Shown: positions 44,501 to 57,881, counted from the first letter of the stretch. The stretch is DNA of 64,000 nt from Synanceia verrucosa (GCA_029721515.1 CM056565.1:2299742-2363741); one strand, 5' to 3'. Numbers and translations: made by a program. The notes: generated by a model not told the origin, from the letters alone.

Positions 44501-46707
44501 GAAATCACTTGCCCCCCCCCCCATATAGATTCACCATGCAGCCCGACAGCAAGAAGATGAGGGAAATAAACCACTGTGTGTGGTAGCCTTTGGTTTTGGT
44601 TTGCTCTTCCACATCAGTGACTCAAGCCAAAGATAAAATAAAGTCACTTCTCACTGATAGAAGAAAGTCACATTTTGTAAGTTCTTGCTTCAAGATGGCA
44701 CCATGAATGGCAGTGTCGTGCACTCTAGCACTTTCTGGTTTTTTTTTGTTTTTTTTTGTTTTTTCTTTGCTCTACTTTGCAGGTTACATTCACCAGGGAG
44801 GGACTTTTGAACTTCATACAAGTAAATTGTCAAACGTTTTCACTTTGCTCCTCTCAATACAACTGGCAAACAAGATGGACAAGCTGCTGCTTCTCTATTT
44901 CATGACTGGTCAAGAGCATTTTTACCGGCATAAGAAAAAAAAATCCTGTTTTTGCAGTCCACAAATTATTTGTCCAACAAAAGGAAAGAATAAGGAACAT
45001 GAAAAACACATGACTATAATATGATCAAATATATTATTACATATTTTACAGTAAAATAAATAATTGCTTGTTCAATTAAATACATGTTTTCCATTATGTA
45101 TACAGTTTACTGTATATAGTATATAAAATACATATGGGTGCATCCATATGTTGAATGGCTTACAGTACATGGCAGTATTGACAGTACTGACGCTCTGGAA
45201 AACATATTTACTTTAAGCTTATTTAATCTCTACAGAAAGTTCTTCCTAACCCCAATGGGGAAACCCATTTGCCACCAAATTAATTTATACAGACAGCCGA
45301 CAATAGAGACATTACACAGACAATCAACACGTTGTCATCCCAACTCGTCACATACTGCTGCTTTATCACACCCTCTGATGTCACTTTAGAATTAGGCAAT
45401 AAAACCACCACAGTCATACTAAGGGATGCCCTGCAGGTGAGAATTTGGTGCCATGACAATGAGCTGCCACAGTACACAACAAATTCAAATATAAATTATA
45501 ACAAATAAATGACAGTAATGCTCAATTCTTCTTTTCAAAGCCATTAAGATAAATCTTCCTTTATAGTGTTTGGGATATATTACCTAATACCTATACCTAC
45601 CTATATACCTAATGCTAATAATAAATCAGCCACACCTCAAATTTACAGTCGGGTGAGAGTCATCATTTAGCACACTTGGATAAGATTTGGATGTGTAAGG
45701 ACACCTGGTGCATCTGTATTTTTCTATTATCAGAAAATTAAGAGAGAATATATTACATTCTGTGCAAATTTGTTTGGCTCCTGTAAATTCTCTCCACATT
45801 AGCAAGGCTTGTATCTGCCCATAGATCAGAATGGGACTGTCTGTTTGTGTATCCTGTCTGGGCTGTCACCCAGCCTACCACGCACTAATACTGGAATGTA
45901 CTTCAGTCCCTGATGACCATGAGAAGGAATAAGCGGTAAAAACAATGAATGGACATCTCCTTGAATCCTATTTACTGGAGAGCTGTCACTTATTTTCCAC
46001 TTTAAATCCCTGTGGAAGGTTTTTAACAGGGAAGAGTCCAGGGATGCTTCATAAATAACATTAAGAGGCTGTTTCTGGTGACCTTGACAGAACATGCAGC
46101 ATCCCTCACTATTATGACCATGTCAGTGAATTCTGTTGACCCATTAACCCTTGACGAAGGTGAAATAACACTACACACATTCAGGTTTAGTCAGCAGCTT
46201 TTCCAAGCGATCGCTTCAACCCTCTTATATTTAATGGAAGTATACCAGGCGCTGCACTCACATTAACAGAGCTGCACATTTCTTTGCTCTTTTTTTATTA
46301 TTTAGCCATGATGATTGTATAGATAACAGTGTCAGCTGTTTGGTCCACCATTTAGTTGACAAATATTTGATGCCATTAACAGTTATCTCTGGTCAGCAGC
46401 AGGTGTGGCGGTCAGCAGTGGGCTTTGACCAGCTTCTGTTGCTGACTACAGAGCCGGTACACTCATCACTTATTATGTTTTAAAGTGAATAGGCTTCGGC
46501 AAATATCAGGTGGGGATAAACATGAAACTGCAGAAGATGTTTTACATGAAGACAAATTCCTTATTATTTGTCCCACAGTAGTTTTTTCACTCATGGTTTC
46601 ATTATTTGCACATCACCCGTTTTACTCACATATGCACAAATGAATTCAGTGGAGAATGGATTGAGGGGCTGCCCATATGCAGAGGCCCCGAGTAGGGGTG
46701 AGTATCG
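41590..46707. other. No gene recognised
   Basis: Five kilobases without a legible element. An ORF from ATG 42971 to 43216 (81 codons, reading MIELTFEEKFMGDRSH...) has a protein-like composition but a poor start context and no recognised family. Poly-C at 44512-44522. Confidence 0.45.
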
Positions 46708-48207
46708 TTAACACTAGAACTCCCACAGCCCAGCCATTTGGCTTTTCTACCTACAACTCCCAAAGGGCAGCCAAATGGCTGGATTAGTCTGGAACTCAGG
46801 TGTGAACGGCCCATCTTGTCACCATTGTTCTGTAAATGAGGCAAAGCTCTCTACTCAGTTACTGAAGGGAAGTGATGTTCTCCCTGAACCAAGAAAAAAA
46901 CTGAAAGAAACCCCATGTTTGAAATTGTGCATGCCATTTTATTATGTTTCTATTATATGCAATTGTAGTAAATCCTTAACCTTCCTCTTGTTTTACGGTC
47001 GGCACCGACCCCTTGTAGTTTTTAAATGCATAAAAGAATCACATAAATTTGTTTAATTGCATCAAGGTTTTTTGACTTTGTCAGGAACCTCTATTTCAAC
47101 AAAATAAAAAAAAAATTGCTTCACTAAATTAGAAAATGCTCTGATTGAAATTATGTCCTTTGTGTTGTTAGGGTCGGCTTTGACCCGGTTATAAAAATGA
47201 GATTATAAAGCAATAGAGCCAAAATTGAAATCATAAGTGCACTGTCAGCCAACACAGTAACAGCCAGCTCCTCTCCCCATCATGTGAGGTTCAGAGGATT
47301 CTCATTTTGCGTGGTTTCCCAGTGTACCTGCACAAAAACAAAACAAACAAAGACGGGTATGTCCAGACCATGTGAGATCACTTCACTCATTTGAGTGGCC
47401 ATTTGACTTGCAGAGTGCACATCTCCAATTTGCAGCATGCAAAAGTGAGAAGAAGATTTACAGTAAGCCAAGTTCTTGATAATATTTTTTGGTGAAAATG
47501 AGGGAGAGGACGCAGAGCAGCATAGCCACAATATGGTGTATCATCCAGAGGACACAGACACATGTGATGAGTCTGATGAGGAGGTCACTGGTGCCGAAGC
47601 TGCTCCTGCTTAAAAATTCAAGTCCAAAAGTCAGATCCTCTGGATTTCAATACCTCATCGTGTACATGGCAGGACAGCTGCTGCAAATGTCATCAAAATG
47701 GAATCACAAGGTCTGCTGTGACCAGAGTCAGTGACATCAAGACGTTTGAGTTATTATTTAAAAAAGGCCCAGAGGCCCACACAAAAATATTAAAACCAAC
47801 TTTTTCATGGATAAGGAAGCCTAACAAGTTAACCAAGGGAATGGAAACAAATTGGATGACATATTATTGTTTTTTAGTGCATTTTAAAGCTGATTTAAGA
47901 CACAGGTCAAAACCGACCCGTTAACATAAGAGATGGTAACAGAAAGCTAACACTACAAAGGTTAAAATAAACACAGCTACTTTTTGGCATCTGAATGAAA
48001 GCCAACAGGTGTTGTCTATGAAATGTTTCCACCATGCATTCAAGCATACCCCTCCCCCTGATCTGAGCATTCTGGTGGACCACATTCCAATGTGACGGCT
48101 GCATTTAATTGTGGGTCCTTGAGTTGTAAATTTTGATTGAGCAGCCTCTTGGCTGTCCTCTGGGATTTGTAGGGGGAGTAAGAAATCCCTGGGAGTTCTA
48201 GTGTTAA
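46708..48207. mobile_element. Outer TTAA element (piggyBac-type ends), 1,500 bp
   Basis: TTAA is present at both ends, with a perfect 18-bp inverted terminus TTAACACTAGAACTCCCA (46708-46725; complement at 48190-48207). Just inside the left end is a 13-bp hairpin CAGCCATTTGGCT (46731-46743) with AGCCAAATGGCTG (46769-46781). A second TTAA element occupies most of the interior. No intact transposase is present. Confidence 0.8.
46978..47965. mobile_element. Inner TTAA element, nested (about 988 bp)
   Basis: The element starts TTAACCTTCCTCTTGTTTTACGG and ends with a complement reading TTAACCTTTGTAG, with TTAA at both edges. Subterminal GGTCGGCACCGACC and GGTCAAAACCGACCC palindromic motifs occur on both sides. 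Around 47540-47620 one frame reads an acidic stretch (DTDTCDESDEEVTGAEAA) resembling a piggyBac transposase N-terminus, but stops interrupt it. It is probably a degenerate piggyBac relative. Confidence 0.6.
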
Positions 48208-48224
48208 GGATTTTTTTTCATATT

Positions 48225-48770
48225 CTGCGTTTAGGGAGGGGTGGCCCTGGAAACATACCTGCCTTGTGTCAACGGTTCAGGCTGCTGCTGGTGTAATGGT
48301 GGGGATATATGTTCTTGGCTCACTTTGGGTCCCTTAGTACCAACTGAGCATTGTTTAAATGCTGCAGCCTACCTCAGTATTGTTACTGACCATGTCCATC
48401 CCTTTATGACCACAGTGGATCATCCTCTGATGGCTACTACCTGCAGGATAATGCTCCATGTCACAAAGCTCAGATCATCTCAAACTGGTTTCTAGAACAT
48501 GACAAAGAGTTCACTGGACTCCAATGGCCTCCACAGTCACCAGATCTCAATCCAATAGAACCTTTGGAATGTGAAGGAACGGAGATTCTCATCTTAGATG
48601 AGCAGCTGACAAATCTACAGCAACTGAGTGATGCTATAATGTCAATATGGACCAGAATCTGTGAGGAGTGTTTCCAAGACTTTGTTGAAAGTCTGACACC
48701 AAGAATTAAAACAGTTCTGAAGGAAAAAGGGGGTCCAACCATTTGCTTGTAGGTGTACTTAATAAAATGA
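48225..48770 (+). pseudogene. Tc1-type transposase, C-terminal half, frameshifted
   Basis: One frame reads DHVHPFMTTV near 48390-48417. After a frame change, another (from about 48420) reads DGYYLQDNAPCHKAQ, with the second catalytic Asp codon at 48447, then WPPQSPDLNPIE with the catalytic Glu, and runs open to TAG after GGPTICL at 48752. The 34-residue D-to-E spacing region is recognisable. The N-terminal half and first catalytic Asp are not found. The relic begins about 20 bp after the outer TTAA element ends. It belongs to the same broad fish Tc1 group as the 20.4-kb relic, but the two retain opposite halves. Confidence 0.88.
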
Positions 48771-49611
48771 CCCATGAATGTATATTATCCCCAGTTATTA
48801 CCAGTGAAACACCCCTTCACTCTATTGTAACTTTAAAGAAGTGAGGCAGTGTAATGAAAAGAGTCATTGCTGGTGAGTTCAGGATGAAAGTGATGATAGT
48901 TATTGGCCTTCACTTGAGGCAGAGTGAAAAGAGCAACCAGGCATTACAGGGACTACTCTATTATTAGACTGCAGCTGTGTTAATAAGGGCTAAGATGTCA
49001 GCCTGGTGCTTTGATGTCTTTATTCATGGCATATTTGTGTAGCTTGCCATCAGTCTTCCAGCAAACATTGATCTATATTTCAGAGAACACACTCACTATG
49101 TTTCCCTACCTCTGTTCATCATCAGCTTTCAGTAGTACTGACCTTGTGTGTATTTTAAGTGTTTCACTCTGGAGCTGGTGTCATGTTTGAGTCGATGGGA
49201 GTTGTTTTCAGAGGATTAACGTTGAAGTTTTGGTTTATTCTGACTCAGCTGTTTGGACAAAGGGTTTCATGATGCGAAACCATGAGTGACACTGAAATGC
49301 TGCAGTAATCATGCCTCTGGTTTCACATGATACAGTGTATGACTAAACCTAAAACGATATGCTAAAACTTTCTCTGAATCAGTGGGACTGCCAAATTATG
49401 TCCAGTAACACTGTAACAAATCACTGAAGATGTGAATTCTTCACCGTAATGATCTTTGGCAGCTTACAGGTAAAGATGAAATATCACCTTTGCCTAATGA
49501 ACCTGACTGATAATAGACACAAGTTTAAAAATGCCTCTGTTCAGTTCTTAAATGTTACAGATGAACACAACACTGTTAGTTCTCAGTATGATTCACAATT
49601 GATAGAAAATA
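48771..49611. other. No gene recognised
   Basis: Anonymous sequence between the Tc1 relic and a SINE-like copy. Confidence 0.6.
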
Positions 49612-49906
49612 ATCCATCCATCTGTTATCTACCGCTTATCCTCTCATAGGGTCGGGGTGGCTGGAGCCTATCCCAGCTGTCTAAGGGTGAAAGACAGGGT
49701 ACACCCTGGACAAGTCTCCAGTTCATCACAGGACACATAGAGACAGACACCAATCACCAATTAACCAATCAATCTAATCGGTGTACCCAGAGAGAACCCA
49801 CACGTGGAGAACATTCAAACTCCACACAGAAAGGCCCCGGGATTCGAACCCGGTACCTTCTTGCGGTGAGGCGACAGTGCTAACCACTACGCCACCGTGG
49901 CGCCCT
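49612..49906 (-). repeat. SINE-like repeat, family 1, copy f (best B box)
   Basis: Minus orientation, about 295 bp. It keeps the canonical B box GGGTTCGAATCCC on the minus strand (near 49840-49852) and the A box TAGTGGTTAGCA. Part of the CATGCATG body block is missing. The target duplication is unclear. Confidence 0.8.
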
Positions 49907-50821
49907 ATTCAGTGAGATGTTAAGACATATTAACATGTGATTTATGCAGCATGGTACAGTCATGTCATGTTGGCTGTGAAAATAGCATCATATGAGAGAA
50001 ACCCCTCACTATTTATCACATTCATTGCTTTGAAATATGTTTAGTCTTATGGGATTTGTTAGTTTGGCTCATGCTCAGAGTGTTCGTGACAGCAGCTTGT
50101 CTAGCAATCAGTTTGTACAAGGTTTTCCAAGGATACCTTTTATATTCTCAATCAAAAGAAAAAAAATGTGAAAAATTTGCATTTTTGAAAACACAATGCA
50201 TCATTAGACTCAGAAGTGTTGTCAATGTGTTGTCGTGATGCTCTTTGATTTAGAACATGTTCTCTGGGTGTTTTTAGTCCTGTTTGTTTTGGAAAACTAC
50301 AAATGTAATAATTTGTGATCAGGAAAATAAGAACTTGATTATGCAGATTGCATTTAATATCTCGCATCATGTTTATTTTAATCCAAACCACAATGAGACC
50401 ATATTGTGTTTAACGTGGTTCTTTTTGTGACCTCACCTTGCAGAAAAATCTCTCTCTCTGCATCCTGCAAGTGTCTACCATCAGTTTGAGATGCTCCCCC
50501 AGAGGGGAGGACTAATCACTCCACATGTCAATACTGCTGGATGTGTATTTCCACTTTCATTAAAGATGCTTTGCATCCTGTAATTTGGCGGACTGCTCAG
50601 CGCTTAATGAAGTTACTCTAGACATGGCTTGCCATCCAGGGCCTGGTTCTTTCAGCAGCAAGTTGCTCATTAAATCAGCCAGAGTGGAATTGCCGTTACT
50701 GTGGTGAATACATTTCAAAGCAGAACAAGGCTGTAAAACACTGACCAAACATAGACATGGCAACAATCTTTTCTATCTTTTGTTGTCAACACAACTTCCA
50801 TGTCAGCCCATCACTTTTTTT

Positions 50822-51095
50822 CCTGTGGTTCAGTGGTCCAGACCGACCACCAATCGGAAGGTTGGTGGTTGAATTCCCGCCTCTGATAGTCATGAGCCGT
50901 GATGTCCTTGAGCAAGATACCTAATTCCAAATTGCTCCCGATGCTGCACATTGGTGTGTGAATGTGAAATGATGGATGTCTCCCACCATCAGTATGAATG
51001 CATGTGTGAATGGGTAAATGTGAAATGTAAAGTGCTTTGAGTGGTCGGATGACTAGAAAGGTGCTATACAGGTACAGTCTATTTACATTTACATT
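50822..51095 (+). repeat. SINE-like repeat, family 2, copy b
   Basis: Plus orientation. The tRNA-like head has GTGGTTCAGTGGTC (A-box-like) and GGTGGTTGAATTCCC (B-box-like), then CCTTGAGCAAGATACCTAA, TGTAAAGTGCTTTGAGTGGTC and a tail TTTACATTTACATT. I recognise it as a common fish repeat. Confidence 0.72.
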
Positions 51096-52449
51096 CTAAA
51101 CTTTAAGTGTGATTGTTTCCACCGTTTGGCGTGACATCACACCATTACTGCATGTCTGGTAGTAACTCACACAAAACACATCATTGCTTCAAAACCCTAA
51201 ACTGGGTAACACCATAAACATGTAAAGGGTTTTGTCATTGTGTGAGCCGTGGTCAAAATACTATGATTGTTCTTTTCAGTTTGGCTCTTTCTGTTGTTGA
51301 CACTGACGTGTTACTGTGTTACTGTACTATACTGGAATGTCAGTATTGTTAACCAGCACTCTACAAAAATAGAAAACGCACATTTCTATGTATATAGTGC
51401 ATCTTTAATAATAGCAATGTGCTAAATGCAATCTAAACAGAAAACATAATAAAGTGATGATCCATGTCAATAAATAAACACATGAAGGCAATAAATAAAA
51501 ATAAATTCTGTATGAAAAAACTGTAAAAAAAAATATGTGAGAATATGTGTTACAGATATCTATGGAATATACATTCATATCTGACAGATTTTGATAACTT
51601 ATTTGTGTTGAAAGGATCATATTGTTATTGGTTCAAACAATGAAAACATGTTTAAAAGTCAAATAATCAGTGTTGTTCAGCAAGTGGTTATTACACAGGT
51701 TGTAGACAGTTGTTCTTACTCTTTTGTACACATGTCAAAACATGCCAATTGGTTGAATGAATGAGAAATTCAAATCTGTTCCAACAAACTAATTGTTCAG
51801 AGACTTTAACTCATTGTTTTGAAAAGAATATATTTATTTATTTATTTTAATGAGACGGAGGGGAGGGCCAACGACGAACAACAGTGAGAAGGGATGAAGG
51901 AGGGATTAGCAGAAGAGGCCAGATGGCAGAGGGAGGGAGTTCAGATGGAGTCCTGGGCAGCCAGAGCAGAGCAGATGGGAGGATGAGAGGCCTCATAAAA
52001 CCATATTACCACCGGTATTACCGTTGTCATGATCACAGGAACCATACCAGCACAGCGATGAAGATTATTATGTCAGACATTAGATGACGATGGACCCAGG
52101 GCTGACTGATGGCGGACAGCACAGAGAGAGGATATTCACTCGTTTCATCTAATTGATGGGGAGTACTGAGTCTCCTCAGCTGGCAATCAGTGGCTCGAGC
52201 AAATGTAAGCTGCTTCAAAATGTTTGTTCTCTATTGTCATACATGTGGAAAAGAATCTTTTCGTATTTCTGGTCAATCCCAGGCAATCTTCTGCAGCTAT
52301 GTCCAGACATCCAGCATTGATCAGCTCCAAGAGGGTCATGGGTTCATACGGCTGCTGGTCCAACACTTTCCACCTCCATAAGGAAAACAATTCCTCTCTG
52401 TAGTTGGTCCAGCAAACCACTCTGTGACTGGAAGAGAATGCTGAAACAC
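51096..52449. other. No gene recognised
   Basis: Anonymous; 51840-52090 is purine-rich (GAGACGGAGGGGAGGGC...) without a coding signature. Confidence 0.6.
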
Positions 52450-52790
52450 CATCCATCCATTTCCTACCACTTATCCTCACAGGGTCGTGGGGGCTGGAGC
52501 CTATCCCAGCTGTCTTAGGGTGAAAGGCAGGGTACACTCTGGACAGGTCTCCAGTTCATCACAGGACACATAGAGACAGACAACCACTCACACTCACATT
52601 CACACCTACGGACAATTTAAATTAACCAATTAACTTAATCCCCATGCATGTTTTTGGATGGTGGGAGGAAGCTGGAGTACCAGAGAGAACCCACACAGAC
52701 ATGAGGAGAACATGTAAACTCCACACAGAAAGGCCGCGGTCCGGGATTTGAACCTGGTACCTTCTTGCTGTGAGGCGACAGTGCTAACCA
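52450..52790 (-). repeat. SINE-like repeat, family 1, copy g (head truncated)
   Basis: Minus orientation, about 341 bp, nearly complete body. It stops abruptly within the A-box region (CTAACCAC followed by unrelated GTCACATG), so the extreme 5' head is lost. Confidence 0.82.
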
Positions 52791-53159
52791 CGTCACATGT
52801 AATTACATACATGCCCCAATTACCATAACTTTGTTGGAAAGACATTTGTTTTACTGGTCAATACTTTGACAGTTACTGTATTCTATTATTAATTGACACT
52901 TTCTTATCAGGTGGTTACACATAGATCAGAATGTGGACTTTTTGTTGAGTATTTTGCTTGTCTCATCTGAGTTGAGTTTGCTGTATATTTTGGTATATAA
53001 TTATGAGCACTGGGTGAGCATTGTCTGAATTTACTGTAGATTCTATTTCACTGTGGTCACTTTGCCACAGTTTTTCAAGGGAAACATCATTCTGATGGCA
53101 GGGATGAACTCATAGATGAATTCATTCACTTTTGAAAATGTTTCAGTGCGAGTCAGCCT

Positions 53160-53179
53160 TTCACAGTACAACTCAACTT

Positions 53180-53220
<41 letters not shown>

Positions 53221-54700
53221 GCAGTCCCAGGTATTTGGTCTGGATCTGAAAATCCACCACCATCTCCTTGGTCTTGGCAGTGTTCAGCTGCAGATGGTTT
53301 GCCTTCACGTCCTTCACCAAGCTCCTGTAGTCCCCCTCCTGTCCATCCCTTTTACACTCCAAAATTGCTGTCTAAGTATTTCTGCACGTGACATGACTCA
53401 GAGTTGTATTTGAAGTCTGATGTGTAGAGAGTGAACAGTCCTCTGGTGAGCTAGTACTGCAGACCACAGTCTCTGAGGAGCAGTCCTTCAGTCTGACATA
53501 CTGTGGTCTCCTCCTGAGGTCCTCCGTGATCCTGGTAACCAGGTATGAGTCCGCCCTCCTATCTGCCAGCTTGTCTCTCAGTAGAAGAGCTGGATTGTGT
53601 TGTAGGTGAGAAATCAAAGAACATGATCCTCACAGCACTACTCCCTTTGTCTAGATGAGAGCAAAGCTCCTTTCACATTGTGAAAGGCTTGTTGCAGCAT
53701 TTTGTCCCTGGTCAAATGACCCTCCAAGTGACCTGGGAAACTAGGGGCTCGGCTCGGCTCTTCTGCAGTGTGAAAGGTGTCCAATGTCGTCCTGCTAAAT
53801 TACCCGATGACATTCAGATTTTCACTGGTCAGCTTGTCAGGCTGTCATTGTGATGTTGCAGGGCTGCAGAGCTGCTCACTCTGATCTGATCTGAACCAGA
53901 GCAAAGTTTTGGTCCACTCCCATAAGATCAGTCTTCCTGTTGATCTCCAGAGACTGATCTCTGAAGGGCAGATATTTTCTTCAATCAAACAAATTAAATG
54001 TGTAGCTTCCCGATCTTCCGTGGGAAAGCATATATATTTTTGAATCCTGATGTGAGCTGCATACCTGCGACCATGTTTATGCACAGCTTCTATAGGTTGT
54101 GATCTGATTTCCCCAGTGGAGGAAGGGGAATGGCACTGTAAGCTTCCCTTATGTTGGCATTCCTGGACGGGCAGTTGAAAAACTGGTGAAAGGCTAGGGG
54201 AGTGGAGTCCAAGGTGATATGATTGAAATCTCGGGGTGTTGTGTCTGCAGCGCCTCAATGGTATCTCTGCTTTGGTCTGTGGAGGAATGTAAACTCAAAC
54301 AACAACAGCGTGGGAGAACTCCCTGTGCATGTAGCATAGTCTGAGACTCACTGCAAGCAGTTCAATGTCCCTGCAGCACCCAGTCACTTTAACAGTACCA
54401 TGTCCAGGGTAGCACCATCTGTTGTTAATGAACAGTGCTGGTATTCCACCTTTACTTGGTGTTCTTATCCTCACCAGTTCATCTGCCTTGTTATTCAGTG
54501 TGTTTACATTCCCCATGACGATAGATGGAATAGACAGCTTGTACCTCCAATGCTTTGCTGTACAGCGTGCCTTTAGCTTAGCACCAGTTCTGCAGCCCTG
54601 GTACGGCCGCCACAGCTCCTCCGGTAAAGAGCAAAGGCTGCCATGATTTGTCCATTGTTCCCTTGAATAAAAAAGCTCCCTTTGGTGGTCCACTCATCTG
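53160..54700 (-). pseudogene. Degenerate non-LTR retrotransposon (endonuclease and RT)
   Basis: Minus strand, 5' end at the right. Near 54560-54500 it reads PSIVMGNVNTLNNKADEL, and near 54440-54300 NNRWCYPGHGTVKV, CCRDIELLAVSLR and REFSHAVVV: conserved endonuclease-domain blocks of fish CR1/L2-type LINEs. Near 53590-53450 it reads PALLLRDKLADRRADSY, RITEDLRRRPQYVRL; near 53430-53370 LFTLYTSDFKY; and near 53300-53260 NHLQLNTAKTKEMVVDF. The catalytic (Y/F)xDD box has become YLDS near 53372, so RT would be inactive. Several internal stops, deletions and frame changes are present. The 3' part runs into a (GATA)n microsatellite at 53180-53220. Confidence 0.8.
53180..53220. repeat. (GATA)n microsatellite
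   Basis: About ten GATA units at the 3' side of the minus-strand LINE relic. Confidence 0.95.
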
Positions 54701-57700
54701 TCCGGATGTGATGAAAAACAGTACATCCACACGAAAAACAAAAGACCTGCCCAGTGCGTGAAGCAAGACAAAGAATAAAGACAAACAGCAAATAAAAAAA
54801 AAAAAATTAAAAAAACTATGAGAAATTTCTGAACCACTGAAAGGATGCCATTTGTGTCAGCACCACTGTTAGGAGGATCTGATATGTGAAAACGAACATC
54901 ATAATGGAAAATGAAAACACATTGCATTTGGATTAATGCTGCAAGCTGTGTTTTTTCATGTAAACTTTATATACTCCTCTATTGGATACATACAAAATAT
55001 TGATTGTATGGTGTAAGAGCAAAGAACTATCTTCTCTGGCTTCTATTTTTGTGAAAGGGGCCCACATATAGTAGTGAAGCGTGAGCTCCACTTTGTTTAA
55101 AATGTTGGCTGACCAGAAATGCAATGCTAGTACTGAGTAATGCATCATACAGCAGTGCCTGAAATATGTTTGGAATTAGATGTGGTCAAAGCAGATGAAA
55201 ACACAGAACACACTTCCATGCTCAGATGGAAACCAAAATTACCCTACGCCACCCGATCTACATAAACTGAACTTCAGTGCTCCCCGCCCACATACTGTAC
55301 CTGCAGGTGACTTTGTTCATGTCCACAAATTACAGGTTTTTGTTTTTTACTGAAAGCGGGAAAGGATCATGTATTTGTGTTCCTGGTTTGTTTGAAATTA
55401 ATGTCTAGTCTGTACAGGAATAACCATAAAAACTGAAGAGACAAGTGTGTCAGAAATGAAAAAAAAATTAAAAGTAAATCTACACAACATCACATTGTCT
55501 GAATTCTGGCGAGTGAGCTCTTGGGAGTGCAAAAACACCACGGTGATGGCAGCTCACTCTCAGAAATGGTGACAGCCTAAAAGCAACACGGATATCGCTC
55601 GCATGTGATGGCTTTCTACCTGCTGGAGAATGACAATACATTTCCCAAAGCTTGAGATAAGCTTGAAATGAAAAGCTGCAGAGGAAAGTGAAGAGGTGGC
55701 ACCAGCGATGTGAAAGCATGACAGCACTTGTGTATTCAAGATGAGCAGACATGCCTATGCATGCGTTCCTTTGTATGGCCACACTCTAGCAATTTCACAA
55801 AGGTTGTCAAAGCATAACAGCGCTATTTTTCCCTGATGGATTGCATAAAATGCATGTTGTACATGCATAATATTTAGGCATGCATATTTAAGTATGTGTC
55901 AGAGGATGTGTGCGCACACACATCTGAGCATTAAGTATAAGCAATGCCAAGTACATTTTAAGGTATTTGTCATTTAATTGCATTGGGCTGCGTTCAGCCG
56001 CATTAGAATGTGGATGGGGACACCCTCTGATGAATAATACAACAAGTTCATAAAAGAGGCTTCCAATGAGCTTAGCTACCTAGCACCAATAGAGCAAAAA
56101 AAAAAAAAAAAGAAATGCTTGAGAGCAAGGCACCATGAATACTTGAAGAGGTTGTAGTAATATTCAGCATCACCTCACCATCTTGAAGGTCACATCCCTG
56201 TTGTGATGTTTGTGCCCCTTCAAAAAGGGAATTGAGTTATCATTCATTGCTTTGCTTGGCTCCCTTACCACTAAGTGCAGTGATTTCCTGCCAAGTACAC
56301 ACCCAGTGTTTAGTGAACTTCAACAGAGACCTTGGTGTAAATCTGAACTTTAGTTGAGGGATTTAAAACATGTCGCTATTCAGCTTCAGACATGACCTTT
56401 GCAGCCAATGACACACTTTAACACCATGAGATGAGTTCACATTCGACTTAGATATGTTTGCAATTTTGAGGGTTGTATGAAACAATCATTTAGGCCACCT
56501 AGACACAACAGTGTCTGTTATTTTAAAGAGTGAATAACTGATATCAGTAATAATAAGAAGAATATTGCTTCTCTGACTGTCTGCCATCAGTTGATGTAAT
56601 ACACTCTTTTTCTTGTAACATGGATTTTTCAAAATATGATCAATGTAAAAGCAGTTCCTTTGAAAACAAGGCTGGAAATTAAGTATGTGCACTTATTCAT
56701 TTCTGCTTTTCATCATTCTTCAAGATGTCCTCCAGCAAATGTCTTACAAGATAATTACTAGGTTTGGAATATGATCGATAAAAAGCAATTAGTAAAGGAT
56801 TTTAGAATTCTCTAATTACTGATCACTCTCTTCGGGAGTCTGGATTTGTGCCACACATTAAATAATTTTGTTCACCAAACGTCGTCACACAGAGCCTTGA
56901 TTCGGTCAGGCTGGTGCTCCTCTGAGCCGGCTGTTAATTGAATCATCAGTGCTCTATTCAGCCTGCCTTCAACTGAAGCGGACTGTAAAGATCAGTAACA
57001 GTTGAATGTTGTCAGCAGGGAATGAGTGTGGGTCAAAGCTGCAAATGCAAAGAGAAGCTTCACACAAGTTAATTTACAGAGGGTTTTCATCTCGCTGCAG
57101 CAGTGGTACAGACTCAGAGGAAGAGGAGTGGTATTTTACAGGCACCGAGGCAGGGGTTGGCAAACAACTTGCAAACTGTCATTTATATATATATAGTTTC
57201 TTTTGTTATCAAGCAGGCACAGACTATGAGGATTGAAAATGAAATGCACTCCCACTCTATGCATTATTTCTTTAAAGCGTAGTGCAAGATGTGAAGCTTT
57301 TAAAAGCCTTTCTTGCTCCACTAACTTTGATTACTTTTCTTTGGCCAGCTGTTATGGCCACTCAGTTCTACCAGTTTTAATGATGTGGAGACTGGGACAG
57401 GCGAGAGGTTGACCACACAGAGTCAGTCAACCAAAAAGCACGGCCTGAATGTAGTCAAGAAAAAAAATATGAATGTTTTCAAAGCCTTGAATAGCCCACA
57501 ATACAATGTTCTCACCCTTCAAAAGAGTCATCAATTTACTGAATTAGGGTCCAAAGTGTTAACAGTGGTCTACAAGTATCCTCTCATTGCACTGTAACAG
57601 TCAGCTGAACAATGATCCTGGTTTATCGAACTATAAAGCAGAGAAAGTCTGTCTGTCCTTTCATTTGTCTACTTCATATTTTGTGGGTGTGTTGTGGGGA

Positions 57701-57881
57701 AGGGGATACTGCGTCATATTTGGTATGATTTGAAATTTAATTTGCTTTAATATTTTAAAAACTTTGAATAAAAAAAGCAAACATAACTTCAGGGCTCTGC
57801 AGACTGATGGTGGTTATACAACGAATGTGATAACATATAAGAAGTTGAAGGACCCTATTCAATTTCTAAAAAATAGAATTC
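54701..57881. other. No gene recognised
   Basis: Anonymous; 55960-56080 and 56800-57060 have homeodomain-like AATTA cores and balanced composition, noted as possible conserved non-coding DNA. Confidence 0.5.
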
